NCBI RefSeq assembly: GCF_001425705.1
Contig: NZ_LMDC01000030.1
Coordinates: forward strand, 301,500 to 362,979
Reading direction: 5' to 3'
DNA from: Pelomonas sp. Root1217
GTDB taxonomy: Bacteria; Pseudomonadota; Gammaproteobacteria; Burkholderiales; Burkholderiaceae_C
Length of the DNA stretch: 61,480 bases
Shown one piece after another: positions 43,471 through 52,524 of the stretch; positions within the stretch are counted from its first letter, which is position 1; the number at the start of each line of letters is the position of its first letter. A model generated the notes under the pieces. That model was given only the letters and a program-made list of their open reading frames with translations. It made no database searches and was not told where the DNA came from. The translations under genes were made by a program, and so were the position numbers.

Positions 43471-44627
43471 GCCAGCAGGCCCCTCACGGCTGCAATGACG
43501 CGCTCGACGTCCGCATCGCTCATCGCGGTGTAGAGCGGCAGGCTGACCGTGCGTTCGTAGGCCTTTTGCGAATGCGGGAACTGCTCGGGCGTCAGGCCGT
43601 AGCGGTCGCGCCAGTAGGGATGCTGATGCAGGGGCACGTAATGCACGCTGCAACCGATGCCGGCGGCGTACATGCCCTCGATGAAGGCATCGCGCGTAAT
43701 GCCGGCTTCGTCTGCCAGACGAACGACATAGAGATGCCAGGAGTGCGTGTCGCCCTCGGGGGCATCCGGCGGCAGAATCAGCGGCAGGTCGGCGAAGGCC
43801 TCGTGATAGCGCGTCGCGATCTGCTCGCGACGCAGCTGGAAGGCCGGCAGCCGTTTGAGCTGGTGCAGGCCCAGGGCCGCAGCGATGTCGGTCAGGTTGT
43901 ACTTGAAGCCGGGTGCAACGATCTCGTAGTACCAGCTGGGCACCTTGGCCGTGAAGCGGTCGAAGGCGTCGCGACTCATGCCGTGCAGGCGCATGACGCG
44001 AGCGCGCTTGGCCAGTTCGGCATTGCGCGTGACCAGCATGCCGCCCTCGCCGGTCGTCATCGTCTTGTTGGCATAGAAGCTGAACACGGTGGCGTCACTG
44101 CCCAGCGTGCCGATCAGTTCCTTCTCCAGCGTGGTCGGCAGCGCGTGGGCCGCATCCTCGATGACGCGCAGGCCGTGGCGGCGGGCGATGTCGAGGATGG
44201 CCAGCATGTCCACGGCCAGGCCGGCGTAGTGCACCGGCAGGATGGCGCGGGTCTTGGGCGTGATCGCGGCCTCGATCGCAGCGATGTCAATGTTCAAGGT
44301 GGCCGGGTCGATGTCGACCAGCTTCACGTCGGCGCCCAGGTAGCGCACGACCTCCGCCGTGGCCGTGAAGGTATGGGTCGTCGTGATGACCTCGTCGCCG
44401 GAACCCAGGCCGATGGCTTCCAGCGCCAGGTGCAGGCCAGCGGTGGCCGAGTTGACGGCGATGCACTCGATCTGCGGGTCACCAAGAAAGTCGGCAAAGG
44501 CCTGCTCGAAGCGCTTGGCCTTGGGGCCGGTGGTGATCCAGCCGGATTTCAGCGTGTCGACGACCTCGGCAATCTCGTCGTCGCCGAGGTCGGGAAGGGC
44601 AAAGGGGAGGAAGGGCTGGGCGCTCAT
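43467..44627 (-). CDS. DegT/DnrJ/EryC1-family sugar aminotransferase (PglE-like)
   Basis: 386 residues, PLP-dependent fold I. The Schiff-base lysine lies in [19 protein letters not shown], with [10 protein letters not shown] for the phosphate and ring contacts and [20 protein letters not shown] earlier. This is the UDP-4-keto-6-deoxy-sugar transaminase group (PglE/WbpE). Together with the WbpM-like dehydratase it should give UDP-2-acetamido-4-amino-2,4,6-trideoxyglucose. Overlaps the sugar transferase by four bases. Confidence 0.93.
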   Translation of the reverse strand: MSAQPFLPFALPDLGDDEIAEVVDTLKSGWITTGPKAKRFEQAFADFLGDPQIECIAVNSATAGLHLALEAIGLGSGDEVITTTHTFTATAEVVRYLGADVKLVDIDPATLNIDIAAIEAAITPKTRAILPVHYAGLAVDMLAILDIARRHGLRVIEDAAHALPTTLEKELIGTLGSDATVFSFYANKTMTTGEGGMLVTRNAELAKRARVMRLHGMSRDAFDRFTAKVPSWYYEIVAPGFKYNLTDIAAALGLHQLKRLPAFQLRREQIATRYHEAFADLPLILPPDAPEGDTHSWHLYVVRLADEAGITRDAFIEGMYAAGIGCSVHYVPLHQHPYWRDRYGLTPEQFPHSQKAYERTVSLPLYTAMSDADVERVIAAVRGLLA

Positions 44628-44646
44628 CGGCAGGGATTTTCGACGA

Positions 44647-45315
44647 TCACGGTTTCTCGATCAGCGCCAGGCGATGCGTGCGCAGCCAGGGGACGAGGTT
44701 GAAGAAGGTATAGGCGGCAGGGACGGCCCGCGCCAGCGGCGGCGCAAGCGTGACGCGGCGGGCCGTGAAGCGCCCCTGCGGGAACAACTCTCGAACGCGC
44801 TTCAGGGTCACGCCGCGCACGTCGGGGTTGCGCGGGTTGTTGAAGGCGAAGTCGTACCAGACAACGGCGCCGCCAGGCTTGAGCCAGCGCCACATCGCAT
44901 CGGCCACGTGCTGCTGGAGCGCATCGTCCAAGATGGAGGAGAAGACGGTGGACTGCAGCACCAGGTCTTGGCTGGCCGGTGCGATGTCAGCGGCTGACGC
45001 ATCGCCCAAGACCAGACGCACACTTTCTGGCAGCGCCGCGCGCGCGGCGGTGAGGCGCTCGGGCAGCAGCTCAATGCCGGTCAGGTGGGCGGGCATCAGG
45101 CCCACACGCAGCAGATCCAGCAGATTGCCGCCAGCCCCACAACCGACCTCCGTCGCGCGCCAATCGGCCGGGCGGCCAGGCCGGGCCGCGAGCAGCCGCA
45201 GCAGCGCGCGCTGGCGCTCCTGCCACATCCGCCACACCTCGGGACGCAGCAGGCTGTAGCGATCACCCGCGTTGCGGCGGCCGTAACGCTCGGCGATCTG
45301 CTCTAACTCCGTCAC
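44647..45315 (-). CDS. Class I SAM-dependent methyltransferase
   Basis: 222 residues. The SAM-binding motif I reads [15 protein letters not shown] (about residues 55-69), with acidic post-motif IELLPERL and VLGDASA. The C-terminal half is less conserved. In a glycan cluster it probably methylates a sugar hydroxyl or the chain end, which could also act as a length stop. Acceptor unknown. Overlaps the upstream glycosyltransferase by four bases. Confidence 0.85.
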   Translation of the reverse strand: MTELEQIAERYGRRNAGDRYSLLRPEVWRMWQERQRALLRLLAARPGRPADWRATEVGCGAGGNLLDLLRVGLMPAHLTGIELLPERLTAARAALPESVRLVLGDASAADIAPASQDLVLQSTVFSSILDDALQQHVADAMWRWLKPGGAVVWYDFAFNNPRNPDVRGVTLKRVRELFPQGRFTARRVTLAPPLARAVPAAYTFFNLVPWLRTHRLALIEKP

Positions 45316-46538
45316 GACAGCGCCTCGATGAAGCGGGCGGCGAGCACGGGGTAGGCGTGGTGGGCCATCGCGAAGGCGCGACCGCGCTCACCCATTTCGG
45401 CACGTTGCCCAGGCGTCAGCGCCGTCAGCTTCAGCAACCCTTGAGCCACGGCGTCGGCGTCTTCCGGCGCGACCGTCAGTCCGGCGCCGGCCTCGGCGAC
45501 TGGATCGTTGCCGGCCTCGACCGAATGCAGCACCGCCCGTCCGGCCATCAGGTAGTCGATGAGCTTGTTGGGCGCGATGCCAAAGCGATAGATGGGCGTG
45601 CGCTGCCAGCCGATGTAGGCGATCTCGAAATGGCTCAGCAGCGTCGGGATCTGTGCCTTGGGGATGGGGGCGAAGAAGCGCACGCGCTTGAGCCCTTCGG
45701 CATCCGCCCTCTCGGCCAGCCGCATGGCCTCATGGCCACTGCCCACCAGCACAAAGCTGATCGGTTCATCGCGCAGCTTCGCCGCTGCGTCGAGCAGCAC
45801 ATCGAGCGCATTGGGCAGGCCCATGGAACCGGCGTAACCGACGATGGCCCGGCCGGCCGCGCGTTCGGCTTCGAGATGCGCTGCCAGCGTTGCGCCCAGC
45901 GGCGCACTGCTGCCCTGCCACTCCTCTGGCGCAAAGCCGTTGGGCACGATGCGCAGCTTGCGCAGATCCAGGCCGCGCGACGCCATGTGCTCATGCACGC
46001 AGGGCAGCATGGAGACGACGACATGGGCGTCGCGATAGGCGTCGGCTTCCGCCTTTCCGCACATCAGCACGAAAGGATGGCGCGGCGACATGCCGGACAG
46101 CTCGATCAGCGACAGCGGCCACAGGTCATGCACTTCGTAGACGAGCTTGGCCTTGGCCAGCTTGGCCAGCTTCTTGGCAACCCAGATGTCCATCGGGTAG
46201 GTGCTCGACGCGATGATGGCGTCCGGCCGGAACTCGCGCGTCAGCCGCCAGGCATCGGCGCGCAGCTGGCGCAGGAAGGACAGGATGTTGCGCAGCCGGC
46301 CGACGCCATTGCCCTGGTAGCTGGGCACCGGCAGCCAGCGGTAGCGGATGCCATCGATCATCTCCTCGCGCGGCAGGCCGGCCATCTCGGGCTGCACGGC
46401 GCGCACGTGGGAATGGCTGGCCGCGACGATGGTGACCTCATGCCCGGCCCTGACCCATTCGCGGGCCAGGTAATAGGGCCGGAACTCCATGCCGTGGCGG
46501 CGGGAGCCCGCGTAGTGATTGACGAGCAGGATCCTCAT
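45312..46538 (-). CDS. GT4-family glycosyltransferase (WbuB-like)
   Basis: 408 residues. N-terminus MRILLVNHYAGSRRHGMEFR with YYLAREWVRAGHEVTIVAAS, and the C-terminal GT-B half with VGYAGSMGLPNALDVLLDAA and FGIAPNKLIDYLMAGRAVLH. Similar in architecture to the WbuB-like enzyme at 14784 but clearly a different protein. Adds a sugar at the cytoplasmic side of the membrane. Overlaps both neighbours by four bases. Confidence 0.88.
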   Translation of the reverse strand: MRILLVNHYAGSRRHGMEFRPYYLAREWVRAGHEVTIVAASHSHVRAVQPEMAGLPREEMIDGIRYRWLPVPSYQGNGVGRLRNILSFLRQLRADAWRLTREFRPDAIIASSTYPMDIWVAKKLAKLAKAKLVYEVHDLWPLSLIELSGMSPRHPFVLMCGKAEADAYRDAHVVVSMLPCVHEHMASRGLDLRKLRIVPNGFAPEEWQGSSAPLGATLAAHLEAERAAGRAIVGYAGSMGLPNALDVLLDAAAKLRDEPISFVLVGSGHEAMRLAERADAEGLKRVRFFAPIPKAQIPTLLSHFEIAYIGWQRTPIYRFGIAPNKLIDYLMAGRAVLHSVEAGNDPVAEAGAGLTVAPEDADAVAQGLLKLTALTPGQRAEMGERGRAFAMAHHAYPVLAARFIEALS

Positions 46539-47623
46539 GCGGGCGTCAGCTCTTTCAAGCGCGTGAGGAAGCGCTGGACATGGGGCTCGAACAGGCCGTT
46601 GGCGGCCACCCAGTCGCGGTTGACGATGGCGAGCTTGGTGGTGTCCAACGTCGCCATGCGCGCCGGCAGGTCGTCGAGCGAGCCGACCTGAGTGCCCACT
46701 ATCAGACCCCGCGCCGAATCGCCAATCAGCTCGCGGTTGGCCGGCAGCTCGGACAGCAAAGGCACGCAGCCGTGGGCCATGGCCTCGAGCACCGAGACCG
46801 AGACCGAGTCACTCTCGGGCAGGCTCAGGAACCAGGTCGAGCGGGCGTAATGGCTGGCCTGGGTGGGTGCGTCCAGGCGGCCGACAAAGCTGATCTTGTC
46901 GGCCAGGCCGCGGGCGGCGACGTCGGCCTCAAGCGCCTGGCGCAGCGATCCGTCATTCGCGACGACGAGGCGTGCCTCGGGCTGCGCGGCGGCAATGCGG
47001 GAGAAGGCGTCGATGACGAGCTGCGGCCGGTAGATGGGCTCCAGGCCGCGATTGGCAAAGCACAGCCAGGGCTGCTTCTTCGCGTTCTGCCTGGGCATCG
47101 CTTCCAGGCCGAAGGGAAAGGTCATCACCTCGCGAGCCCCAAGCTCGCGCATGCGCTCGGCCATGTGGACCGAATCCGACGTCGTCACGGCGCATTCGCG
47201 CAGCACCTTCTTCGTCATCCAGCGCCAGGCGCCGCCGCGCTGCGGTGTCACGAGGATGTCGCTGCCCCAGGCCGAGCCGGCGATTTGCGCCCGCAGCCGC
47301 CAGCCCATGCGAGCCGCCCAGGCCAGGCTACCGTGCGAGGTCAGATAGTGGGCATGCAGCCAGTCGGCATCGGTGTCGGCCAGCCAGGCGCCGACCTTGG
47401 GCAGCAGCTTGATCAAGGCGACATTGCCGCCGGCATGGTCGGGCGCCGTGTTCAGTGCCAGCCGCCGGGCATCGGGTAGCAGTTGGTGGAACTCGGGCAA
47501 GAAGCCGCGCGACGAGATCGCGTGCAGTTGCACACGTGGGTTCAACGCCCTCGCCCACTTCAGCAGGTGGGGGCTTTCTCCATCGCCGATGAGGACGAGC
47601 TTGAGGCCGCCGCCAAGACTCAT
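46535..47623 (-). CDS. GT4-family glycosyltransferase
   Basis: 362 residues. GT-B pattern: LVLIGDGESPHLLKWARAL at the start, DADWLHAHYLTSHG and AGSAWGSDIL in the acceptor half, SFVGRLDAPTQASHYARS and LPESDSVSVSVLEAMAHGC in the donor half, with the conserved glutamates. Sugar specificity unknown. Its start overlaps the acetyltransferase gene and its stop the next GT4 gene by four bases each. Confidence 0.88.
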   Translation of the reverse strand: MSLGGGLKLVLIGDGESPHLLKWARALNPRVQLHAISSRGFLPEFHQLLPDARRLALNTAPDHAGGNVALIKLLPKVGAWLADTDADWLHAHYLTSHGSLAWAARMGWRLRAQIAGSAWGSDILVTPQRGGAWRWMTKKVLRECAVTTSDSVHMAERMRELGAREVMTFPFGLEAMPRQNAKKQPWLCFANRGLEPIYRPQLVIDAFSRIAAAQPEARLVVANDGSLRQALEADVAARGLADKISFVGRLDAPTQASHYARSTWFLSLPESDSVSVSVLEAMAHGCVPLLSELPANRELIGDSARGLIVGTQVGSLDDLPARMATLDTTKLAIVNRDWVAANGLFEPHVQRFLTRLKELTPA

Positions 47624-48189
47624 GGACGCACCCCCGACCAGGCGGCATAGGCCTCGCGCAATTCTGGGTGCCTGGCGAGCAGTGCCGCATCGCGCTCACG
47701 CGTGTCGCCCACCTGGCGGGCTGGTTGACCGGCCATGATGGCGAAGTCGGGTGCGGTGCCGCGCAACTGCGAGTAGGCGCACAGGATCGCGCCTTTGCCG
47801 AGCGTGGCGCCCGGCTCGATCAGGCTGTGCGGGCCCACGAAGCTGTAGGCGCCCAGGCGGATCGGGCCTTTGCGATAGCCGGGCAGCTCGCCGCCCAGCA
47901 GGGCGCTGCGCCGGCCGTTCACGCGCAGCGCGTCGTGGGTGCTGTGGGTGACGATGGAGCAGAAGTTGCTGATCTGCACGCCTTCCTCGATGACGAGGCC
48001 GGCGCCGGCGTCGATGAAGTTGAACTGGCCGATGAAGACGTGATCCGCGAGCTGCAGCCCGGCCTCGCCCTCGATGCAGGTGCTGGGCGCGATGCGCGAA
48101 TGCGGCGCGCCGGCCTCGCCGAAGACCATTCGAAAGCCGAACATCCGCACGAGGCGGCGCCGCAGGTGGTTGAGGAGGGCGCGCATCAT
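47620..48189 (-). CDS. Hexapeptide-repeat (LbH) acyltransferase
   Basis: 189 residues from ATG 48189. The frame runs further upstream, but that region is the flippase. Left-handed beta-helix repeats are visible (ADHVFIGQFNFIDAGAGLVI, GVQISNFCSIVTHSTHD, GAYSFVGPHSLIEPGATLGK, MAGQPARQVG), as in sugar O- or N-acetyltransferases. It may acetylate the 4-amino sugar made by the dehydratase/aminotransferase pair, a PglD-like role, or a hydroxyl of the glycan. Confidence 0.87.
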   Translation of the reverse strand: MMRALLNHLRRRLVRMFGFRMVFGEAGAPHSRIAPSTCIEGEAGLQLADHVFIGQFNFIDAGAGLVIEEGVQISNFCSIVTHSTHDALRVNGRRSALLGGELPGYRKGPIRLGAYSFVGPHSLIEPGATLGKGAILCAYSQLRGTAPDFAIMAGQPARQVGDTRERDAALLARHPELREAYAAWSGVRP

Positions 48190-49391
48190 TCCCAGGTCCA
48201 CAGTGCCCAGAAGAAGTAGCCGAAGTAGAGCAGCATCGCCGCGGACACGCCCCAGCCGGCGCCTGCCAGGCCGCCGAGCTGCAGGCCGATCGCCAGGCCG
48301 ACGATGAAGAAGGCCTGACCGACGAGCGCGAGCTTGAGCCCCCATGCCTGGGCGCCCCAAGCCATCAGCACGACGGACAGCGGCGCGGCGACGAAGTGCA
48401 AGGCCACGTAGGGCGCCAGCGACCGTGCCAGCTCACCGGCGCCGCGCCATTCGGGGCCGAAGACCGTGGCGAACAACCAGGGCCCGAAGGCCAGCAGCGC
48501 CAGCATCAGCGGCAGCGCGAGCGAAGCCAACAGCAGCAGGTTGCGGCGCACCAGCACGCGTGCCTCGGCCAGGCTGGCGGCTTGCGTCAACCGGGGATAG
48601 AGGGCCTGCGACAGCGAGCCGCCCACAAGAGATGCCGGCGCCTTCAGGTAGCGCAGGGCCAGCGCCCATGCGCCGGCCTCCGCCCCACCCAGCCAGGCGG
48701 TCAGCAAGGTGATGGCCAGCGTGTCCTGAAGCGCGCCGGCAAAGGCGTGCGGTGTGTTCAGCAGCGGAAAGTCGCGGTGCCTGGCGGCCACTTCGCGTAG
48801 CGGCTGCGCCTTCAGCAGAGCACGCCAGCCGCCCGCTGGCGCCGGCCTGGCCTGCAGCGCGGCGGCCGCGGCGGTGGCCAGCGTTGCACCACCAATCAGG
48901 CCCCAGGGGCCGGCTTGCAGCAGCCCGAAGCCGACCTGCGCCAGAGCGCCGCCCCCCCACTGCACGACGCGGGCCCGGGCCAGGGCTGCGAATTGTCCCG
49001 CCCGGGCGGCCCACTGGGCCAGGGCCTGGCTGGCCGAGGCCGCCAGCACGATCAGCGGCAGCGCAGCAGCGGCGGGCAGGTCGGCCCACAGCATCCAGGC
49101 CCCGCCGACGATGACGGCCATGGCCGTCATCGCCAGCAGCATGCGCAGGCACAGGGCCAGCAGGGCCGCTGCGTCGGATTCGCCTTTCTCGAGTGCCAGC
49201 GCGAACTCGTAGCGCGCACAGCCGACAACGGCCAGGTTGCTGGCCACCGTCCAGACGAGGGAGAACTGGCCGTACTCGGCCGGCGTGTACAGCCGAGCGA
49301 TCCACGGGCCCAGCAAAAGCGGGATGGCCTGGGCCAGCGCGCTGCCCGCAAGCAAGGTGAGAGTGGCGCGCTTCAGGCTGTGGGAGGTCAT
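48186..49391 (-). CDS. Wzx-type oligosaccharide flippase (flippase 3)
   Basis: 401 residues from ATG 49391. The open frame continues upstream over lysS, but that part is a shadow. Helix-rich, starting LTLLAGSALAQAIPLLLGPW with IARLYTPAEYGQFSLVW, the classic start of PST-family flippases. First gene of the second glycan cluster. An upstream palindrome carries a TAGAAT box 13 bases before the start, which implies a very short leader. Confidence 0.9.
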   Translation of the reverse strand: MTSHSLKRATLTLLAGSALAQAIPLLLGPWIARLYTPAEYGQFSLVWTVASNLAVVGCARYEFALALEKGESDAAALLALCLRMLLAMTAMAVIVGGAWMLWADLPAAAALPLIVLAASASQALAQWAARAGQFAALARARVVQWGGGALAQVGFGLLQAGPWGLIGGATLATAAAAALQARPAPAGGWRALLKAQPLREVAARHRDFPLLNTPHAFAGALQDTLAITLLTAWLGGAEAGAWALALRYLKAPASLVGGSLSQALYPRLTQAASLAEARVLVRRNLLLLASLALPLMLALLAFGPWLFATVFGPEWRGAGELARSLAPYVALHFVAAPLSVVLMAWGAQAWGLKLALVGQAFFIVGLAIGLQLGGLAGAGWGVSAAMLLYFGYFFWALWTWE

Positions 49392-49401
49392 CAAGGCGCG
49401 A

Positions 49402-49413
49402 GATTCTAGAATC
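49402..49413. promoter_or_regulatory. Perfect palindrome with back-to-back TAGAAT boxes between flippase 3 and lysS
   Basis: GATTCTAGAATC is its own reverse complement, so a TAGAAT -10-like hexamer is present on both strands in a gap of only 45 bases. It could act as overlapping divergent promoters for lysS and the glycan cluster, with leaders of about 18 and 6 bases. No good -35 boxes are visible. Confidence 0.45.
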
Positions 49414-49436
49414 GCTGGTTCGACCCAAGGCCCGCA

Positions 49437-50942
49437 ATGACCACGACGACTCCGACTCCCGCCGCTGACGAAAACCAACTCATCGCCGAGCGCCGCGAAA
49501 AACTGGCCGCGCTGCGGGCCGCCACGGCGGTGCCCTTCCCCAACGATTTCAAGCCGCAGCACCGGGCCCAGCCCCTGCAGGCCCAGTACGGGGAGATGCC
49601 CAACGAGGAGCTGGAGCCACAAGGCGTCAAGGTCAGCGTGGCCGGCCGCATGATGCTCAAGCGCGTCATGGGCAAGGCGAGTTTCTGCACGCTGCAGGAT
49701 GCCACCGGCCGTATCCAGCTGCGCGTGACCATCGACAACGTCGGGGCCGACGTGTACGACGCCTTCAAGCACTGGGACCTGGGCGACATCATCGGCGGCG
49801 AAGGTACGCTGATGAAGACCAAGACCGGCGAGCTGACCGTCACGGTCACCACGCTGCGCCTGCTGACCAAGAGCCTGCGCCCACTGCCGGACAAGTTCCA
49901 CGGCATGACCGACCAGGAGCAGAAGTACCGCCAGCGCTATGTCGACCTGATCACCGACGAGGATGCCCGCAAGCGCTTCACGGCGCGCTCCAAGGCGGTG
50001 TCGGCCATCCGCAGCTTCATGGTGGACCACGGCTTCCTGGAAGTCGAGACGCCCATGCTGCATCCAATCCCGGGCGGCGCCAATGCCAAGCCTTTCAAGA
50101 CGCATCACAACGCGCTGGACCAGGAGATGTTCCTGCGCATCGCGCCGGAGCTCTACCTGAAGCGCCTGGTCGTGGGCGGCTTCGAGCGCGTGTTCGAGAT
50201 CAACCGCAACTTCCGCAACGAAGGCATCTCGGTCCGGCACAACCCCGAGTTCACGATGATGGAGTTCTATGCGGCTTACTGGACGCATCACGACCAGATG
50301 GACTTCACCGAGGCTGTGCTGCGCCACGCGGCCGTCGCCGCAACCGGCAGCGCCGCGCTGACCTACGCTGGCAAGCCGGTGGCGCTGGACAAGCCGTTTG
50401 CGCGCGTGTCGGTGCGCGACTCACTGATCCAGTTCGCCGGGTTGACCGAGGCAGAGGCCGATGACGCCGACGTGCTACGCGCCAGGGTCAAGGCCGCCGG
50501 CGAAGAGGCGCCCGCCCGCTGGGGCCTGGCCGAGCTGCAGTTCGGCCTGTTCGAGGCCGTCGTCGAGGAAAAGCTTTGGGAGCCCACCTTCATCATTGAC
50601 TACCCGGTCGAGGTCTCGCCACTGGCCCGCGCGTCGGACGCCAACCCCAAGATCACCGAGCGCTTCGAGCTCTTCATCACCGGCCGTGAATACGCCAACG
50701 GCTTCTCCGAGCTGAACGACGCCGAGGACCAGGCCGCGCGCTTCCACGCCCAGGTGGCCAACAAGGACGCCGGCGACGAGGAGGCGATGTTCTTCGACGC
50801 CGACTTCATCCGCGCGCTGGAGTACGGCATGCCCCCGACCGGCGGCTGCGGCATCGGCATCGACCGGCTGATGATGCTGATCACCGATTCGCCGTCGATC
50901 CGCGACGTGATCCTGTTCCCGGCGCTGCGCCGGGAATCCTGA
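49437..50942 (+). CDS. lysS: Lysyl-tRNA synthetase, class II
   Basis: 501 residues. OB-fold anticodon-binding domain ([16 protein letters not shown] onwards), then the class II core: motif 2 [35 protein letters not shown], and motif 3 [19 protein letters not shown]. Full length for bacterial LysS. Core gene marking the end of the glycan clusters. Confidence 0.98.
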   Translation: MTTTTPTPAADENQLIAERREKLAALRAATAVPFPNDFKPQHRAQPLQAQYGEMPNEELEPQGVKVSVAGRMMLKRVMGKASFCTLQDATGRIQLRVTIDNVGADVYDAFKHWDLGDIIGGEGTLMKTKTGELTVTVTTLRLLTKSLRPLPDKFHGMTDQEQKYRQRYVDLITDEDARKRFTARSKAVSAIRSFMVDHGFLEVETPMLHPIPGGANAKPFKTHHNALDQEMFLRIAPELYLKRLVVGGFERVFEINRNFRNEGISVRHNPEFTMMEFYAAYWTHHDQMDFTEAVLRHAAVAATGSAALTYAGKPVALDKPFARVSVRDSLIQFAGLTEAEADDADVLRARVKAAGEEAPARWGLAELQFGLFEAVVEEKLWEPTFIIDYPVEVSPLARASDANPKITERFELFITGREYANGFSELNDAEDQAARFHAQVANKDAGDEEAMFFDADFIRALEYGMPPTGGCGIGIDRLMMLITDSPSIRDVILFPALRRES

Positions 50943-50945
50943 GCT

Positions 50946-51644
50946 TCAGCGCTTTTCCAGCGCCTTAATCCGGGCCCACAACTGGGCCTTGGACACGGTC
51001 GTCATCTGCATCGCCCCCATACAGGCATCCAGCCGGTGGGAGCGATTGCGCAAGTCTTGCACGGCGCTGGCCAAGCTGCTTTCGACGCTGTCGCCATAGG
51101 CCGCCGCCGCTTTCTCGATGGCCGCCCGCAGCAAGGGCCTGGCGGGCTGCATCATGGCGAGATCGATGAGGTCGCGACTGAAGACGCTGTCATCGCGCCA
51201 GCGGTCAGCCAGCGCCAGCAGCTTGCCGGCGGCCAAGTCCAGCGGAGTCAGACCCAGCACGCCAGCGATGGCGTCGGCCGGGCCCGGTCGGTCGAATGCG
51301 ATGCGAGCCTCCAGCACGATTTCGAACTTGATCGCCACATTCCCTTCGCGCACCAGCGTGCGCAGACCGTACTGGTCTGCCCGCAGCTCGCGCACCGGCG
51401 TCAGCTCGGCGCCAGGGCGAATGAGAGCCGCCAGGCCGGCCGGACCGGTCAGCAACTGGCGCAGCGCGCGGTAGCCGGCGAGGTCGGACACGAGGAAATC
51501 GATGTCCACCGATTCGCGGTATTCGCCGTAACGCAGCGCCATGGCGGTGCCGCCGCCAAACCAGCAAGCGTGCGCGGCAAGCACGTTGGCATCTAGTGCG
51601 CCGAGCACGGCCGCGATGCGGCGGTGGTGCTCGCGCTCAAACAA
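50946..51644 (-). CDS. AbiEii/AbiGii-family nucleotidyltransferase (putative toxin)
   Basis: 232 residues. Nucleotidyltransferase signature FGGGTAMALRYGEYRESVDIDF near residues 29-50 (Gly-Gly-Thr and the Asp-x-Asp metal pair), then a helical region with LTPLDLAAGKLLALADRWRD. This is the AbiEii/MenT-like DNA polymerase-beta fold seen in toxin-antitoxin and phage-abortive systems. It overlaps the HTH gene by eight bases, antitoxin-first order. Activity is inferred from the family. Confidence 0.82.
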   Translation of the reverse strand: MFEREHHRRIAAVLGALDANVLAAHACWFGGGTAMALRYGEYRESVDIDFLVSDLAGYRALRQLLTGPAGLAALIRPGAELTPVRELRADQYGLRTLVREGNVAIKFEIVLEARIAFDRPGPADAIAGVLGLTPLDLAAGKLLALADRWRDDSVFSRDLIDLAMMQPARPLLRAAIEKAAAAYGDSVESSLASAVQDLRNRSHRLDACMGAMQMTTVSKAQLWARIKALEKR

Positions 51645-52104
51645 GCAGCCGCCCTCCGCCCAGCTCGTCGACCAGCGTTTGGATCAGCCGTCGCTCCTGC
51701 GGTGCGAGACCTTCGCGGTCAAGGTGGCGCCAGTTGCGCTCGTAAAGGTCGAGCGCCTGCGCCGGGCTCAGCTCGGTCACGCCGGGCAGTTGCCAGGCCA
51801 GTTGCTTGAGCGCGGGGTAATCGTCCAGGCGCACCACGGCTGGCAATGCCGATGCGAAAGGAGCCTTGGGCTCGCGCACCTGAAGGCTCAGTCCGACGGC
51901 CGACATGGCGCTCGCGTAGGCGCCCATCGTCACCGAAGGCTCGCCGCGCTCCACCCGATGCAGCGTCACGCGCGACATCCCTGCAGCTTCGGCGGCATCG
52001 GTCGCCGTTACCTTCTGCCGCTCGCGCTGGGCGCGGATGCGCTTGCCCAGCGCTTCGAGCTGGGCGGCGATGTGGGGGGGAACGGGCGGCGCTTTGGCTG
52101 GCAT
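51637..52104 (-). CDS. XRE-type helix-turn-helix protein (putative antitoxin)
   Basis: 155 residues. HTH domain at about residues 13-75 (RIRAQRERQKVTATDAAEAA, GMSRVTLHRVERGEPSVTMG), then a C-terminal part ending in DELGGGRLLV that probably contacts the toxin. Pairs of such regulators with AbiEii-type proteins are common in betaproteobacteria. It likely represses its own operon and neutralises the toxin. Confidence 0.8.
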   Translation of the reverse strand: MPAKAPPVPPHIAAQLEALGKRIRAQRERQKVTATDAAEAAGMSRVTLHRVERGEPSVTMGAYASAMSAVGLSLQVREPKAPFASALPAVVRLDDYPALKQLAWQLPGVTELSPAQALDLYERNWRHLDREGLAPQERRLIQTLVDELGGGRLLV

Positions 52105-52154
52105 TTGTTTCCCATTCTAGTCAAACCCACAGCTTTGAACAGGATGAGAAACAA

Positions 52155-52430
52155 TCAGGCTGCAGCAACGGCGCGCTTGGCCGCCATGGTCATCGTCAGC
52201 ACATCGTCTTTTGTGACGTCCTCGATGCGACATGTGCTCACCAGCCGGCCGTTCTCCATGCCTGCCAGCCGGTGGATTGCGACGCCCTCGGCGCTCAGGC
52301 GGCGGATAGACTGGTCTGCGCGATGGCTGTCTGAGCCGGCTCGAGCGCCGCGCACGGCCTGTCCATGATCAGTACGCGGGCCCTTGAACTGCAGAGGCCC
52401 CGAGATAGCCACCACTTGGCGGCCCTTGTC
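52155..52430 (-). pseudogene. Decayed C-terminal fragment of a sugar ABC-transporter ATPase
   Basis: Two frames together read as the end of a RbsA/XylG-type ATPase. One frame gives ARVLIMDRPCAALEPAQTAI (a degraded Walker B and D-loop, normally IMDEPTAALEPAET). The next frame gives IRRLSAEGVAI, then HRLAGMENGRLVSTCRIEDV with TKDDVLTMTM. A frameshift, loss of the Walker B glutamate and deletion of the H-loop region are evident. The rest of the transporter is absent. This fills the gap between the antitoxin and the DUF4148 gene. Confidence 0.72.
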
Positions 52431-52463
52431 GTCCAGGACGAGGGTTCTGGGACCGCTAGTACC

Positions 52464-52486
52464 AAAAAGCGACCCTCTCGGGTCGC
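52464..52486 (-). terminator. Rho-independent terminator of the DUF4148 gene
   Basis: On the minus strand a GCGACCC/GGGTCGC stem with a four-base loop is followed by five T residues (52468-52464). It lies about 40 bases after the DUF4148 stop. Confidence 0.85.
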
Positions 52487-52524
52487 CCTTTATCGGTTTG
52501 AAACCGCTTTATTTCAGCGCTCGC

